64,000 bases of DNA from Nitriliruptoraceae bacterium (GCA_003565155.1 PXDB01000101.1:1-64000); one strand, 5' to 3'; positions 40,510 to 50,770 are shown, counted from the first letter of the stretch. The notes: generated from the sequence alone by a model not told the origin. Numbers and translations are program-made.

Positions 40510-42345
40510 TCACGAAGCAGTGCCCACCCCGCTCACCCCGCGGGTCCAGCTGGCATGGAGCCGGCCGTACACCCCGCCCTCAGCGACGAGATCGTGGTGG
40601 TGGCCGCGCTGGACGAGCACGCCCTGGTCGAAGACCAGCACCTCGTCGGCGGCCTCCGCGGTGGAGAGCCGGTGGGCGATGGTCACCGTGGTCCGCCCCG
40701 AGGTGAGCCCCACCAGGGCGCGCTGGGTGCGGACCTCCGTGGCCGGGTCCACCGCCGAGGTGGCCTCGTCCAGCACCAGCAGGTCCGGGTTGGCCACGTA
40801 GGCGCGGGCCAGCGCCACCAGCTGCCGCTCCCCCGCTGACAGCGAGTCGCCGCGCTCGCCGACACGGGTGTCGAGGTGATCGGGGAGCTCCTCGACCCAC
40901 TGGTCGAGGCCGAGCTCCAGCATCGCCAGGGCGAGGTCGTCGTCGCTGATCCCGCTGCGTCCCATCCGGATGTTGTCCGCGATGGTGCCGTCGAACAGGG
41001 CCCCGTCCTGGGGCACCATCACCACCCGGCGCCTGAGGGAGTCGAAGCGCACCTCATCCACGGGGACGCCCCCGAGCAGCACCCGGCCCTCGAACGGGTC
41101 CATCAGCCGGGTGAGCAGCTTGGCGAAGGTGGTCTTCCCGGACCCGGTCTCGCCCACCACCGCGACCCGGGTCCGCGGGGCGATCTCCACATCGACGTCG
41201 TCGAGCACCACCGGACCGGTCGCCTCCCGCGAGACCTCACCGGGACGTGGGTAGCGGAAGGACACCTGCGAGAAGCGGATGCCGAGCGGGCCCGGCGGCA
41301 GCGCACGACCGTCCTCCCCGGGATCCGCCACGTCCGGCTCGAGGTCGAGCACGTCGAGGACGCGACGCCACCCAGCCACGGCGGTCTGGCCCTCGTTGAT
41401 CACCTCGGCGGCGATCAGGACGGGGTCGATGAACAGGGTGATGAGGAACAGGAACGCCAGGACCGTGCCCACGGTCACCTGGTCGTCCACCCCGAGCAGC
41501 ACGCCACCCACCACCGCGGCGGCGGTGGCCACGGCCCCGAAGACCTCACCGGTGCCGGAGAACAGCGACGAGTAGCCGCCCGCCCTCACCGCGGCCCTGC
41601 GGTGGTCCTCGATGGCGCTGTCGAGCCGGTCCTGGGTGCGCTGCTCGATGCCGTAGGCCCGCACGACGGGGGCACCCACCACGGTCTCCGCCAGCACCCC
41701 GAGCATGGCCCCGACCCGCTCGCGCACGATCATGTAGGCCACGGTGAGGCGGCGCTGGAACCAGCGTGCCCCCAGCATGAAGGGCACGAACACCACCAGC
41801 ACGATCAGCGTCAGGCGCCAGGAGTAGACGAACATCACCAGCGTGGCGACGGTGAGCTGGCCGGTGGCGGTGATCAGGTTCAGACCGGCCCACTGCATGA
41901 AGCGGCTGATCTCGTCGATGTCGGAGGTGACCCGCGAGACCAGGGACCCGCGCTGCTGGGTGGCCTGGTGCAGCATCGACAGGTCGTGGATGTGCCGGAA
42001 GGCCCGTACCCGCAGGCTGGACAGGGCGGTCTCGACCACCGCTGCCAGGCGGTAGTTCATCGCCCCGCTGGCCAGGGCGGTGATGAGCACGGCCACTCCG
42101 GCGGCGGCCACGACGGTGATGACCGCGCGGATGTCCAGCCCGGCGCCCCCCTCCAGGCCGTCGTCGATGGTGCGTTGCACGGCGATGGGCACGATCGCGC
42201 GCCCGGCGGTCGCCAACAGCGCCAGCAGCATCGTGACCGTCAGGCCGACCCGCAGCTCCGGGGACAGCGCCAGGCCCCGCCGCAGGGTCCGCCACGCCCC
42301 GTCGGGACCGGGCGCAGCGCCCACCGGTGCGGTGGTCGCGCTCAT
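40510..42345 (-). CDS. ABC exporter half-transporter (permease-ATPase)
   Basis: VAVVGETGSGKTTFAKLL Walker A, LSAGERQLVALARA signature, VLDEATSAVDPATE Walker B. Confidence 0.95.
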   Translation of the reverse strand: MSATTAPVGAAPGPDGAWRTLRRGLALSPELRVGLTVTMLLALLATAGRAIVPIAVQRTIDDGLEGGAGLDIRAVITVVAAAGVAVLITALASGAMNYRLAAVVETALSSLRVRAFRHIHDLSMLHQATQQRGSLVSRVTSDIDEISRFMQWAGLNLITATGQLTVATLVMFVYSWRLTLIVLVVFVPFMLGARWFQRRLTVAYMIVRERVGAMLGVLAETVVGAPVVRAYGIEQRTQDRLDSAIEDHRRAAVRAGGYSSLFSGTGEVFGAVATAAAVVGGVLLGVDDQVTVGTVLAFLFLITLFIDPVLIAAEVINEGQTAVAGWRRVLDVLDLEPDVADPGEDGRALPPGPLGIRFSQVSFRYPRPGEVSREATGPVVLDDVDVEIAPRTRVAVVGETGSGKTTFAKLLTRLMDPFEGRVLLGGVPVDEVRFDSLRRRVVMVPQDGALFDGTIADNIRMGRSGISDDDLALAMLELGLDQWVEELPDHLDTRVGERGDSLSAGERQLVALARAYVANPDLLVLDEATSAVDPATEVRTQRALVGLTSGRTTVTIAHRLSTAEAADEVLVFDQGVLVQRGHHHDLVAEGGVYGRLHASWTRGVSGVGTAS

Positions 42346-44267
42346 CGCCCCTCCCCCGGCGGATCAGCGGGTCGCCCGGCGGCGGCCCGCTCCCGGGCGT
42401 CCTCGGCGTAGGCGGTGACCAGCTCACGGTAGGAGGCGTCCTCGGCGAGCAGTTGCTCGTGGGGTCCTCGCGCCTGGACGGCCCCGTCGGCGAGGAACAC
42501 CACCTCGTCGGCGAGCACGATGGAACCCTGCCGGTAGGCGACCACCACCACCGTGGCGGGCAGCTGCGCATCGGCCAGGCCGCGCAGGATCTCGGACTCC
42601 ACCGCCGGGTCCACCGCCGAGGTGGCGTCGTCGAGCACCAGCAGGCGTGGACGGCGCACCAGCGCGCGGGCCAGGGCGATCCGCTGGCGCTGGCCACCGG
42701 ACAGCGTCGCGCCGCGTTCGCCGACCATGGTGTCGTAGCCGTGCTCGAGGGCCCGGATGAACCCGTCGGCCCGGGCGAGCCGCGCGGCGGCAAGGACCTC
42801 GTGCTCAGGGACCTCGGCGCCGAGGGTGATGTTCTCCCGCACCGTGTCGTCGAACAGGAAGGCCTCCTGGAACACGATCGCCACGTGCGCGGCGAGCTGG
42901 TCCCGGGCCAGATCGGGGAGCTGGCGGGCGTCGAAGGTGATCCGGCCGGCGTCAGGGTCGTAGAGGCGCACCAGCAGGGAGGCGATGGTGGACTTGCCGG
43001 AGCCCGTCGCCCCCACCAGGGCGATGGTGCGGCCCGCGTCGACGTCGAAGGTGACCGAGCGCACCCCCCGTCGATGCCCGTCCGCCCCGTCACCGTCCGC
43101 CCCGGCTCCGGTGGCGGCGGCGCTGCCGACGGGGTCTGGCCCGGAGAGGTGTTCCCGCACGGTGTCGGGATGGCGGAACCCGACGGCCTCCAGCGAGGTG
43201 GGCGCGCCGCCCTCGCCGCCGCCCGGCGCCTCGCCGTAGACCATCCGCTCGGTGGCCCGGAGCACACGGGAGACCCGGTCCCAACCGACCACGGCCCGCG
43301 GGAGCTCACCGAGCAGCCACCCGAACACCCGCATCGGCAGGGCCACCAGCCGGAACAGGTACGCGAACTGCACCAGGTCGCCCGGAGTGAGGGCGCCGTC
43401 GCGCACCCGGAAGGCGCCCACCAGCAGCACCAGCAGGATCCCGACGTTGGGCAGTGCCTCGATGACGGGGTCGAAGAAGGCCCGCAGCCGCCCCACGCGG
43501 ATCATCTTGTCACGCAGGTCCTCCGAGACGGTGCGGAAGCGGTCCTCCTCGGCCCGCTCCCGGCCGAGGGTCTTGACCACCAGCGCGGCGTCGAAGGACT
43601 CGTGCGCGACCTCGGCCACCTCGGCGCGGGCCTGCTGGGCGACGGTGGCCGCGGAGCGCATCCGGCGCTGGTAGAACCAGTTCGCGAAGGCCAGCAGGGG
43701 CCCCACCGCGAAGCCGATCGCCGCCAGCGCCGGGTCGGTCACGATCAACAGCCCGGCGGTCAGCACCAGCAGCAGGCTCGCACCGAGCGCCATCGGCAGC
43801 GGTGCCGCCACGAAGAACGCGGACTCCACGTCCGCGTTGGCGTTGGACAACAGCTCGCCCGTGGGATGTCGCCGGTGCCAGGCGATCGGCAGCTCGAGGT
43901 AGCGCCGCGTGACCCGCCGGCGGTAGGTCGCCTGCAGCCGGAACTGGGCGTGGTAGGCGCCGAGGCGGCGGGCGACCACACCGATGGCCTTGAGGAGCGC
44001 CACTCCCAGGATCGCGGTGACCGCCAGGACCACGACCCCCCACTCGATCGCACCCGCGGCGAAGGTGGGGAGGAGGACCTCGTCGGTGATCCAGCCGAGG
44101 ACCAGCGACGAGAGCACCATCATCACCGCGTACAGGACCGAGCCGGTGATACCGACGGTGAATGGACGTGGGGCGCCGCGCAGGGCCACGCCCACCACCG
44201 CAAGGCCACGACGCACCAGCCCGTCGTCGGACGGGTCGCGCGGGGTGGGGCGGGCGGTGGCGGTCAC
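42342..44267 (-). CDS. ABC exporter half-transporter, partner of the preceding gene
   Basis: IALVGATGSGKSTIASLLVRLYDP, LSGGQRQRIALARALV, VLDDATSAVDPAVE; 4-nt overlap with partner. Confidence 0.95.
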   Translation of the reverse strand: MTATARPTPRDPSDDGLVRRGLAVVGVALRGAPRPFTVGITGSVLYAVMMVLSSLVLGWITDEVLLPTFAAGAIEWGVVVLAVTAILGVALLKAIGVVARRLGAYHAQFRLQATYRRRVTRRYLELPIAWHRRHPTGELLSNANADVESAFFVAAPLPMALGASLLLVLTAGLLIVTDPALAAIGFAVGPLLAFANWFYQRRMRSAATVAQQARAEVAEVAHESFDAALVVKTLGRERAEEDRFRTVSEDLRDKMIRVGRLRAFFDPVIEALPNVGILLVLLVGAFRVRDGALTPGDLVQFAYLFRLVALPMRVFGWLLGELPRAVVGWDRVSRVLRATERMVYGEAPGGGEGGAPTSLEAVGFRHPDTVREHLSGPDPVGSAAATGAGADGDGADGHRRGVRSVTFDVDAGRTIALVGATGSGKSTIASLLVRLYDPDAGRITFDARQLPDLARDQLAAHVAIVFQEAFLFDDTVRENITLGAEVPEHEVLAAARLARADGFIRALEHGYDTMVGERGATLSGGQRQRIALARALVRRPRLLVLDDATSAVDPAVESEILRGLADAQLPATVVVVAYRQGSIVLADEVVFLADGAVQARGPHEQLLAEDASYRELVTAYAEDARERAAAGRPADPPGEGR

Positions 44268-44301
44268 CGCGCCGAGGGTAGCCAGCGCAGCCAGGGTGCT
44301 T

Positions 44302-44318
44302 CGACGTCGAGATATCTG
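44302..44318 (-). promoter_or_regulatory. Adjacent palindromes TCGACGTCGA and AGATATCT upstream of the ABC exporter pair (candidate operator)
   Basis: Read directly; about 35-50 nt upstream of the GTG at 44267; TACCCT-N7-GTG could be a leaderless -10. Confidence 0.4.
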
Positions 44319-44381
44319 GATGCTGTGGCGCGGTTCGCCCCGGACCGGATGGACCGGCGGGCGCACGGCCCTGGGGGTCGG

Positions 44382-46361
44382 TCACTCGAGTTCGCTGATG
44401 ACCCCCCGTCCCTCGCAGGCCTCGCAGGTGTGGCTGAAGGACTCCAACAGCCCCTGGCTCACGTTCTTGCGCGTCATCTGCACCAGGCCGAGCTTCGAGA
44501 CCTCCGACACCCGGGTCTTCGTCCGGTCCCGGAGCAGCTCACGCTGCAACCTCCTGACGACCTGCTCCTGGTTCGCCTTCAGCAGCATGTCGATGAAATC
44601 GATCACGATGATGCCGCCCATGTCGCGCAGACGGAGCTGGCGCACGATCTCATCCGCCGCCTCGAGGTTGGTGCGCAGCACGATCTCCTCGAGGTTGGTG
44701 TCCTTGCTGCCGGTGAAGCGACCGGTGTTGACGTCGATCACCTTCATCGCCTCGGTGGACTCGATGATCAGGTAGCCCCCCGACGGCAACCACACCTTGC
44801 GCCCCATCGCCTTGCGGAGCTGTTCAGCGACGTCGTAGGCGTCGAACAACGGCGGCAGGCTCGCCCGCCGCTCGGCGGCTGCAGCGAGATCGACCGGCCC
44901 GAGCAGGCGGTCGGCATCATCCGCACTCCGGGTGGACCCGCCCGCTGGCGCCGTGGCGGGCACCTCGCCGACCTCCAGGGGTGGCGCCCCGGCGGCGCGG
45001 GCCCGCGCGTCGGCCGTGGGGGCGCCGTACAGCTCCACCTTGTCGAGCAGCTCCGGTGCCACCTCGTCGAGGTAGCCGCGGACCTGGCGGTAGAGGTCCT
45101 CGTCGTCGACGATCGCGCGCTCGAACTCCGGGCCGAAGTTGTCCCGGATCACCTTCACCACCAGCGGCGGCTCCTCGTAGACCGCGGTGAGCGCATCCGC
45201 ACCCTCGGCGGCCTGCTCGACCCGCTGCCACTTGGCGAGGAGGCGCTCGAGGTCGGCCAGGATCTGCTCCTCGCTGGCGCCCTCGGCGGCGGTGCGCACG
45301 ATGATGCCGTGCTCGGCGGGCTTGACCTTCTTGACCACCCGGCGCAGCCGGTCACGTTCGCGGTCGGTCAGCTTGCGGGAGATCCCGAACAGATCGGAGT
45401 TCGGGGCGAGCACCATGTAGCGGCCCGCCAGCGACAGGTGCATGGTCAGCCGGGGCCCCTTGGAGCCCATGGGGTCCTTGGTGACCTGCACGAGGACCTT
45501 CTGGCCCGGCTTGAGGGCGTTCTCGATGCGCTGGGCGTCACCCTCCTCGAGATCGAGCTCGTCGTAGAGCACCTCTCCGGCGTAGAGGACCCCGTTGCGG
45601 CCCTTCCCGATGTCGAGGAAAGCCGCCTCCATACCGGCGAGGACGTTCTGGACCCGCGCCATGTAGATGTTGCCGACGAAGGTCACGTCCTCCTTCCGCG
45701 TGACGTAGTGCTCGACCACCGTGCGGTCCTCGAGGACACCGATCTGGGTGCGTTCCTGCTGGGAGGTCACCAGCATCGTGCGCGGTGGACCCTCCAGGAT
45801 CGCGCGCCGCACCTCCTCGGAGACCCCGCCCGTGCGCTGCGGCGTCCGCCGGCCACCGCCGTTGCCGCCACCGCTGCGACGTCCGCCCCGTTTGGCCGCC
45901 ATGCGGGTGCCGCCCTTGGCGATGGCGTCCTCCACGGCACGGTCGGCGCCCGCGCCTTCGGCCGTATCGGTGCGCTGCGCACCGCTGCCGTCAGCCTCCC
46001 GGCGATCGCCACCATCGTCGCGGTCCGTCGACCCGGCGTCCCGGGACGGCCTCCCGCCACCACCGGCGCGCACGGCCTCTGCCGCGGCAGGGGCCGCGGC
46101 ATCCGTACCAGCGGCGTCCCCGTCAGCGTGTTGACCGCCGTCACCCTCGGTGCCGCCACCACCGCTCCGGCGGCCACGTCCCCGTCCACGGCGCCCGCGG
46201 CGCCGCCGGCGACGCGCGCCGTCACCGGACGGACGCTCATCGGACGTGGCGGCGCCCTCGTCCGTGGTGGCGGTGCCCTCGGTCGCGGTGGCGTCCGGCT
46301 CCTGATCGGTCTGCGGGTTGGCCTTGTGGTTGGCCTGCTGTTCGGTGTCGTGGTCGGTCAC
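44382..46361 (-). CDS. Ribonuclease E/G family
   Basis: Arg/Gly-rich N-terminus; GNIYMARVQNVLAGMEAAFLDIGKGRNGVLY S1 domain; IDVNTGRFTGSKDTNLEEIVLRTNLEAADEIVRQLRLRDMGGIIVIDFIDM; CEAC zinc link. Confidence 0.96.
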   Translation of the reverse strand: MTDHDTEQQANHKANPQTDQEPDATATEGTATTDEGAATSDERPSGDGARRRRRRGRRGRGRGRRSGGGGTEGDGGQHADGDAAGTDAAAPAAAEAVRAGGGGRPSRDAGSTDRDDGGDRREADGSGAQRTDTAEGAGADRAVEDAIAKGGTRMAAKRGGRRSGGGNGGGRRTPQRTGGVSEEVRRAILEGPPRTMLVTSQQERTQIGVLEDRTVVEHYVTRKEDVTFVGNIYMARVQNVLAGMEAAFLDIGKGRNGVLYAGEVLYDELDLEEGDAQRIENALKPGQKVLVQVTKDPMGSKGPRLTMHLSLAGRYMVLAPNSDLFGISRKLTDRERDRLRRVVKKVKPAEHGIIVRTAAEGASEEQILADLERLLAKWQRVEQAAEGADALTAVYEEPPLVVKVIRDNFGPEFERAIVDDEDLYRQVRGYLDEVAPELLDKVELYGAPTADARARAAGAPPLEVGEVPATAPAGGSTRSADDADRLLGPVDLAAAAERRASLPPLFDAYDVAEQLRKAMGRKVWLPSGGYLIIESTEAMKVIDVNTGRFTGSKDTNLEEIVLRTNLEAADEIVRQLRLRDMGGIIVIDFIDMLLKANQEQVVRRLQRELLRDRTKTRVSEVSKLGLVQMTRKNVSQGLLESFSHTCEACEGRGVISELE

Positions 46362-46380
46362 GGGAGGCTCGCTCTGGGTG

Positions 46381-47229
46381 TCAGGCGGCCTCCGCGTCGA
46401 CGTCGGGGACCAGTGGTTCGACCTCGCCGTCGAGGGCGTCGGCGACGCCCCCGGGCACCTGTGTGCCCTGCACGCAGCGGGTGACCGCGGCGGGCGCGGC
46501 CACCTCGGCGGCGGCCAGCGCGGTGTGGAGGTCGGTCGGTCTCACGGTGGGGCCGTCGTTGCGGAGGACCGCTCGGAGGACGGTGTGCGCGTCGCGGGTA
46601 GGGGTACCCGGTCGCGTGGCGACGGCGAGGGCGAGCACCGCGGGCCGTACGTCGATGGTGCGGTCACCGTCGGGACGGCGCCGCACGACCTCGACGGACG
46701 TGCTCGCGAGCAGCTCGTCGGCTCGTGTCGTGAGGAGCGCACGCAGCTCGGTCTGGTCGACCGGGGGCCACGCGAGCTCCCAGAGGGTGACCCGCAGCAT
46801 CTTCGCCAGCTTCGGCGCGCCGTCGGGCACCTCCAGGTAGGTCGTGATGTCCATCCCCGCCGGCAGCGCGGCGGAGAGCGCAGCGAGATCCGCTGCGGGT
46901 TCGATCGGCGCCGCGAAGGTCAGCTCGGCGTACTCGCCGTACGAGCGCACCCCCACGGGCAGCGCGTCCGGGAAGGACACCTTGGGGTGGGGGGTGAAGC
47001 CCTCGGAGTACGCGATCGGAAGGTCGGCACGGCGCAGCGCCCGTTCCCAGACCGAGGTCAGGTCCCGCGCCGAGATGAAGCGCGTGCGACCGACCTTGGT
47101 CCAGCGGATGCGGTAGCGCTGCAGCAACGCGTCCGTCCTCCTCGATCCGGGTGCGGTCCCGGGAGCTCGTGCGGCTGTCGGGGTCGTGCGGGTGGTGCCG
47201 GTCGTCGTGTCGGTGCCGTCGACGCTGAC
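46381..47229 (-). CDS. TIGR03936 / DUF2344 radical-SAM-linked protein
   Basis: YRIRWTKVGRTRFISARDLTSVWERALRRADLPIAYSEGFTPHPKVSF. Confidence 0.93.
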   Translation of the reverse strand, partial: VSVDGTDTTTGTTRTTPTAARAPGTAPGSRRTDALLQRYRIRWTKVGRTRFISARDLTSVWERALRRADLPIAYSEGFTPHPKVSFPDALPVGVRSYGEYAELTFAAPIEPAADLAALSAALPAGMDITTYLEVPDGAPKLAKMLRVTLWELAWPPVDQTELRALLTTRADELLASTSVEVVRRRPDGDRTIDVRPAVLALAVATRPGTPTRDAHTVLRAVLRNDGPTVRPTDLHTALAAAEVAAPAAVTRCVQGTQVPGGVADALDGEVEPLVPDVDAEAA

Positions 47230-47239
47230 GGGGTGGTCC

Positions 47240-49318
47240 TCACCCACCCCCGGCGTAGCGCTCCGGTGCGGTGGGCAGCGCCTCGGGACCGCGCGCGGAG
47301 GTCCCAAGGCCCTGGGGCAGCATCGGCAGGCTGTACCCACCGGTGTAGCCGGTGTCATGCTCCAGGCTCAAGCCGGGGCACACCCCGCAGTCGTAGCAGG
47401 CCGACCACCGGCAGTCGTCAAGCTGCTGGTCGGACTGGGCGTCCTGCCAGTCCTCCCACAGCCACTCGGCCTCGAGGCCGGCGTCGAGGTGGTCCCAGGG
47501 CAACGCCTCTCGTTGGTCCCGTTCCCGGTAGCTGTACCAGTCGAGATCCACCCCCGTCTCGGCCAGGGCGCGCCGCCACACCTCGAGGGTCGGCATCTCG
47601 TGCCACCCGTCGAACCGGGCACCGAGCTGCCAGGCCCGTTCCACCACCGCCGCGACCCGGCGGTCACCGCGGGCGAGCAGGCCCTCGATCACCCCCTCCT
47701 CGGGATCGTTGGTCCGCAGCTTGATGCCGCGGTGCTCCTTGATGGCGTGGCGGATGAGGGTGAGCTTGCGCCGGATCTCCTCCGGCGGGTCCTGCGCCGC
47801 CCACTGGAAGGGGGTGTGGGGCTTCGGCACGAACCCGCCCACGGAGATGGTGACCTTGTTCGCCTTGCCGTGACGGCGGGCGATCGCGTAGACCTCGATC
47901 GCGAGGTCGGCGATGGCCTGCACGTCCTCGTCGGTCTCCGTGGGCAGGCCGACCATGAAGTACAGCTTGATGTGGCGCCAGCCCTCGGAGAAGGCCACCT
48001 CGGCGGTCCGCAGCAGGTCCGCCTCGGACACCATCTTGTTGATCACCGCGCGCATCCGCTCGCTGCCGGCCTCGGGCGCGAAGGTCAGTCCGCTGCGACG
48101 GCCGTTGCGGGTGAGCTCGTTGGAGAGGGTGACGTTGAAGGCGTCGACCCGGGTGGAGGGCAGCGACAGCGAGGTGGTGGTCCCCTCGTAGGTGTCCGCG
48201 AGCTCCCGGGCGATCGGTCCGATGGCCGAGTGGTCGGCCGAGGACAGCGACAGCAGGCCGACCTCGTTGAAACCGGTGTCGGCCACCCCCTGCTCCACCA
48301 GCCGCTGGACCGTCTCCGGGCGACGCTCGCGCACCGGCCGGGTGATCATCCCGGCCTGGCAGAACCGGCAGCCGCGGGTGCACCCGCGGAAGATCTCCAC
48401 GCTGAAGCGCTCGTGCACGGTCTCGGTCATCGGGACCAGCTGCTTGCGGGGGTAGGCCCACTGCTCAAGGTCCTGCACGGTGCGCTTGGGCACCCGCGCC
48501 GGGACGCCGCGCTCGGTGGGCACGGTGCGCTTGAGGCGGCCGTCCTCGCTGTAGCGGGGGGTGTAGAAGGCCGGGACGTACACCCCCTCGACGGCGGCCA
48601 GGGACCGCAGCAGGGCGTGGCGCACCTCGGCACCGTCGGCGCCGACCAGGGCGCCTGACGGCTCGCGGTCCTGCTTGTGGCGCCGGACCACCTCGTCGAT
48701 CTCGAGGGTGACCTCCTCACCGTCACCCATCACCGCGGCGTCCACGAACGGCGCGAGCGGTTCCGGGTTGAAGGCGGCATGACCGCCGACGAGCACGACG
48801 GGATCGTCCGGGCCGCGGTCGGCCGCGCGGTGGGACACGCCCCCCAGGTCGAGCAGGTTCAACAGGTTGGTGTGCCCGAGCTCGTGCGGCAGCGAGACCC
48901 CGAAGACGTCGAAGGCCCACAACGGCCGGTGGGTCTCCAGTGAGAAGGTGGGCAGACCTTCCGCTCGCAGCAGCTCCTCCAGGTCGACCCAGGGGGCGTA
49001 GGCGCGTTCCGCCAGCGCGGTGCTGCGCTCGTTGAGCAGCTCGTAGAGGATCTGGATGCCCTGGTTGGGCTGGCCGACCTCGTAGGTGTCGGGGTAGCAG
49101 AGGAGCCAGCGGGTCTCGGCGGCTTCCCAGGCCGTCACCTGCTGGTTGTGCTCCCCGCCGACGTACTGGGCGGGCTTGCGGACCTGGGGCAGCAGGGGCT
49201 CCAGCGCGCTCCAGCAGGAGGGCGGTGGTGTCGCGGCCGGGCCGGGACGCCGGAAGGGGGCGCGCTGGTCCCGCGCCGGCATCGCGGGGGCCAGGCCCGG
49301 GGGTGCGGATCCGAGCAC
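47240..49318 (-). CDS. TIGR03960 family B12-binding radical SAM protein
   Basis: VEIFRGCTRGCRFCQAGMITRPVRERRPE; LVGGHAAFNPEPLAPFVDAAVMGDGEE. Confidence 0.95.
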   Translation of the reverse strand: MLGSAPPGLAPAMPARDQRAPFRRPGPAATPPPSCWSALEPLLPQVRKPAQYVGGEHNQQVTAWEAAETRWLLCYPDTYEVGQPNQGIQILYELLNERSTALAERAYAPWVDLEELLRAEGLPTFSLETHRPLWAFDVFGVSLPHELGHTNLLNLLDLGGVSHRAADRGPDDPVVLVGGHAAFNPEPLAPFVDAAVMGDGEEVTLEIDEVVRRHKQDREPSGALVGADGAEVRHALLRSLAAVEGVYVPAFYTPRYSEDGRLKRTVPTERGVPARVPKRTVQDLEQWAYPRKQLVPMTETVHERFSVEIFRGCTRGCRFCQAGMITRPVRERRPETVQRLVEQGVADTGFNEVGLLSLSSADHSAIGPIARELADTYEGTTTSLSLPSTRVDAFNVTLSNELTRNGRRSGLTFAPEAGSERMRAVINKMVSEADLLRTAEVAFSEGWRHIKLYFMVGLPTETDEDVQAIADLAIEVYAIARRHGKANKVTISVGGFVPKPHTPFQWAAQDPPEEIRRKLTLIRHAIKEHRGIKLRTNDPEEGVIEGLLARGDRRVAAVVERAWQLGARFDGWHEMPTLEVWRRALAETGVDLDWYSYRERDQREALPWDHLDAGLEAEWLWEDWQDAQSDQQLDDCRWSACYDCGVCPGLSLEHDTGYTGGYSLPMLPQGLGTSARGPEALPTAPERYAGGG

Positions 49319-49534
49319 GTACGCTCCTGTGGTCGCTGCGGCGCGTCCAGGGTGCGAACACGGAGGGCGGAAGCCCTCGGCCTCCGGGGCTGCCCACCAC
49401 CGACGGGCACCTCGCGGCGTCGCCCGCGCGCCGGGTGGCGCGGAGGGTAGCAGCCGGCTGTTGCACCTCGACGGGGGCGCACCGGGCGACGGGTCGTGCG
49501 GGGTGGCGGGACGGGATGCGGACGCCGGACGGGG

Positions 49535-50713
49535 TCAGAACCGCCGCATGTGGATGTTCAGCAGCAACCCGATCATCGCGAACCATACGATGAGCGAGGT
49601 CCCGCCGTAGCTGATGAAGGGCAGGGGCAGGCCGGTGACCGGCATGATGCCCACGGTCATCCCGACGTTGACGAAGACCTGGAGGGTCAGGATCGCGACG
49701 ATGCCACCGGCGACCAGGGTGCCGAAGGTGTCCTTGGCCAGGATGGCGATACGCAGGCCCCGCCACACCAGCACCAGAAGGAGTGCGAGGACCACGCTGC
49801 CGCCGAGGAAGCCGAACTCCTCGGCGATCACGGTGAAGATGAAGTCGGTGTGGTTCTCGGGGACGTAGGACAGCGAGGTCTGGGTCCCCTCGAACAGCCC
49901 CTTGCCCGCGAACTGTCCCGAGCCGACGGCGATCAGCGACTGGCGGGTCTGGAAGGCCGCGGTCTGAGCGGCGGAGGCGTCCCCGGCGCCCAGGAAGGCG
50001 GTCAGGCGGGACAGCTGGTAGTCCTGGATCAGCTCGGTCTGCAGGGCCACGATGACCCCGATGACCCCGGAGAGGGTCAGACCCACGAGGTAGCGCGCCT
50101 GGACACCGCCGAGCAGGAACAGCACGGCGGTGGACCACACGAACACCATCGAGGTCCCGAGGTCCGGCTGGAGGAACACCAGCCCCGTGGGGAGCAGGGT
50201 CAGGACCAGGCAGGCGAGCACCACCCCGGCACGTGGCTGTCCCTCGCTCTCGTGGATCAGGGCAGCCACCACCACCAGTACGGCCAGCTTGGCCATCTCG
50301 GAGGGTTGGAGCTGGAACCCGCCCAGCACGATCCACCGTTGCGCGCCGCCGAACGCCGTCCCCAGCGGCGAGAGCACCAGCCCCAGCAGCACGATGGAGA
50401 CCACGTACAGCACGGGCGCGTACACCCGGACCACGCGGTAGTCCACCACCGCGACCACCACCATGACGAGGACGCCGATGGCCAGGGCCAGGAGCTGACG
50501 GCTCACGTAGGTGGTGGGCGGCAGCCCCTGGGCAGAGAGTGCAACCAGCTTGGCGCTGTAGATCGCGACCAGCCCGATCGCGGTGAGTCCCAGCGCGGTG
50601 AGCACCAGGACGGGGTCGAGGTGACGGATCGGGGCGTACACCTCCATCCAGCGGGACTGGACCTGCGCACGCTGCTGGCGCAGCTCGCGGTCCTGTCCGT
50701 AGTTCGTGGCCAC
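49535..50713 (-). CDS. rodA: Rod shape-determining protein RodA (SEDS family)
   Basis: GGAQRWIVLGGFQLQPSEMAKLAVLV; TDFIFTVIAEEFGFLGG; PVTGLPLPFISYGGTSL. Confidence 0.95.
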   Translation of the reverse strand: MATNYGQDRELRQQRAQVQSRWMEVYAPIRHLDPVLVLTALGLTAIGLVAIYSAKLVALSAQGLPPTTYVSRQLLALAIGVLVMVVVAVVDYRVVRVYAPVLYVVSIVLLGLVLSPLGTAFGGAQRWIVLGGFQLQPSEMAKLAVLVVVAALIHESEGQPRAGVVLACLVLTLLPTGLVFLQPDLGTSMVFVWSTAVLFLLGGVQARYLVGLTLSGVIGVIVALQTELIQDYQLSRLTAFLGAGDASAAQTAAFQTRQSLIAVGSGQFAGKGLFEGTQTSLSYVPENHTDFIFTVIAEEFGFLGGSVVLALLLVLVWRGLRIAILAKDTFGTLVAGGIVAILTLQVFVNVGMTVGIMPVTGLPLPFISYGGTSLIVWFAMIGLLLNIHMRRF

Positions 50714-50748
50714 CTGCTCACCTCCTCCGGGTACTGCCGGTCGTCGTG

Positions 50749-50770
50749 CCACCCGCCGCGGGGCGGGTGG
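50749..50770 (-). terminator. GC-rich hairpin 4 nt after the mrdA stop
   Basis: CCACCCGCC-GCGG-GGCGGGTGG perfect 9-bp stem; no U-tract. Confidence 0.5.

Noticed and set aside
42327-46484. 1385-aa plus-strand ORF
   Set aside because: Antisense and codon-aligned to two ABC transporter genes and rne; His/Gly/Glu-rich translation is the usual artefact of high-GC coding sequence.
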